Shown here: one piece after another, positions 6,124 through 6,220 of the stretch
Layout of the letters: every line of letters begins with the position of its first letter
Numbering within the stretch: the stretch's first letter is position 1
Assembly (NCBI GenBank): GCA_004525335.1
Contig: SPCL01000124.1
Coordinates: 1-6,220, forward strand
Source: Thermodesulfobacteriales bacterium
GTDB lineage: Bacteria > Desulfobacterota_D > UBA1144 > Nemesobacterales > UBA2774
Reading direction: 5' to 3'
DNA length: 6,220 nucleotides
The notes under the pieces: generated by a model
What the model saw: only the letters and a program-made list of their open reading frames with translations
Told to the model about the DNA's origin: nothing
Database searches by the model: none
Made by a program: the position numbers and the translations under genes

Positions 6124-6220
6124 TCAATCAGATTCTAAATTAGCTCTCATCAACTGGTGTGGCTGTTCTTGGTAGGTCTCAAGTTCACCAATTTTAGACC
6201 ACCCTAACCTCATAAAAAAC
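6124..6220 (-). CDS. C-terminal end of a GNAT N-acetyltransferase, MSMEG_0567/Sll0786-like (partial)
   Basis: Only the last 31 codons are in the window; the gene continues past the right edge. In the minus frame starting at 6219 the reading is open until a TGA at 6126-6124. The visible peptide begins FFMRLGW and contains the stretch PHQLMRANLE near its end. A terminal 'FF-x-x-LGW ... PHQ-x-M-x-A-x-L' pattern is what I recall of the MSMEG_0567/Sll0786 acetyltransferases of nitrilase (Nit1C) clusters, where this gene normally sits directly before the AIR-synthase-like gene, as here. FFxxLGW is also a common end of GNAT domains in general (last strand, acetyl-CoA fold). The neighbour match is what makes the specific family likely. 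The TGA overlaps a possible TTG start of the next gene in a TTGA arrangement. The frame assignment is fairly secure. The family name is inferred from a short tail plus context, and the substrate is unknown. Confidence 0.72.
   Translation of the reverse strand, partial: FFMRLGWSKIGELETYQEQPHQLMRANLESD

Noticed and set aside
1..6220. CRISPR arrays, tRNA/rRNA genes, insertion sequences
   Set aside because: I saw no regularly spaced repeats, no tRNA- or rRNA-like sequence and no transposase; nearly all of the window is accounted for by the seven coding regions.

Overview
The window is a single minus-strand gene run from an unidentified bacterium. Base composition is moderately AT-rich (roughly 40% GC by eye). 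Genes are tightly packed, with Shine-Dalgarno sequences before most starts. Nothing visible fixes the taxon. The gene content (ATP-yielding carbamoyl catabolism, no transposon or phage genes) suits an anaerobe or facultative anaerobe, but that is inference.

Layout in transcription order (right to left): (1) the last 31 codons of a GNAT acetyltransferase that looks like the MSMEG_0567/Sll0786 family, cut by the window edge; (2) an AIR-synthase-related protein of the Sll0787 type; (3) an XRE helix-turn-helix regulator with a C-terminal cupin; (4) a DUF1116 protein (YlbE/AllG type); (5) an FdrA/AllF protein; (6) a carbamate kinase (ArcC/YbcF/AllK type); (7) a 192-bp leader with a short hairpin and a possible promoter; (8) a small DsrE-fold-like protein of the MSMEG_0572/Sll0783 type; and (9) an 11-bp perfect inverted repeat directly after its stop. 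Genes 1 to 6 overlap or lie 2 to 18 bp apart and should form one operon. Gene 8 may be read through from it or have its own promoter.

The main point is that two gene sets usually described separately are interleaved here. The Nit1C (nitrilase-cluster) set, seen in Synechocystis as sll0783-sll0787 and in mycobacteria around MSMEG_0567-0572, supplies the acetyltransferase, the AIR-synthase-like protein and the Sll0783-like protein. The oxamate-carbamoyltransferase/carbamate-kinase set of E. coli allantoin catabolism (fdrA-ylbE-ylbF-ybcF, also called allFGH and allK) supplies FdrA, DUF1116 and carbamate kinase. DUF2877 (AllH/YlbF) is not in the window. The simplest reading is that a nitrogen compound handled by Nit1C-type enzymes yields or contains a carbamoyl group. 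FdrA/DUF1116 would phosphorolyse it to carbamoyl phosphate, and carbamate kinase would convert that to ATP, CO2 and ammonia, under control of the XRE-cupin regulator. The real substrate cannot be read from this sequence.
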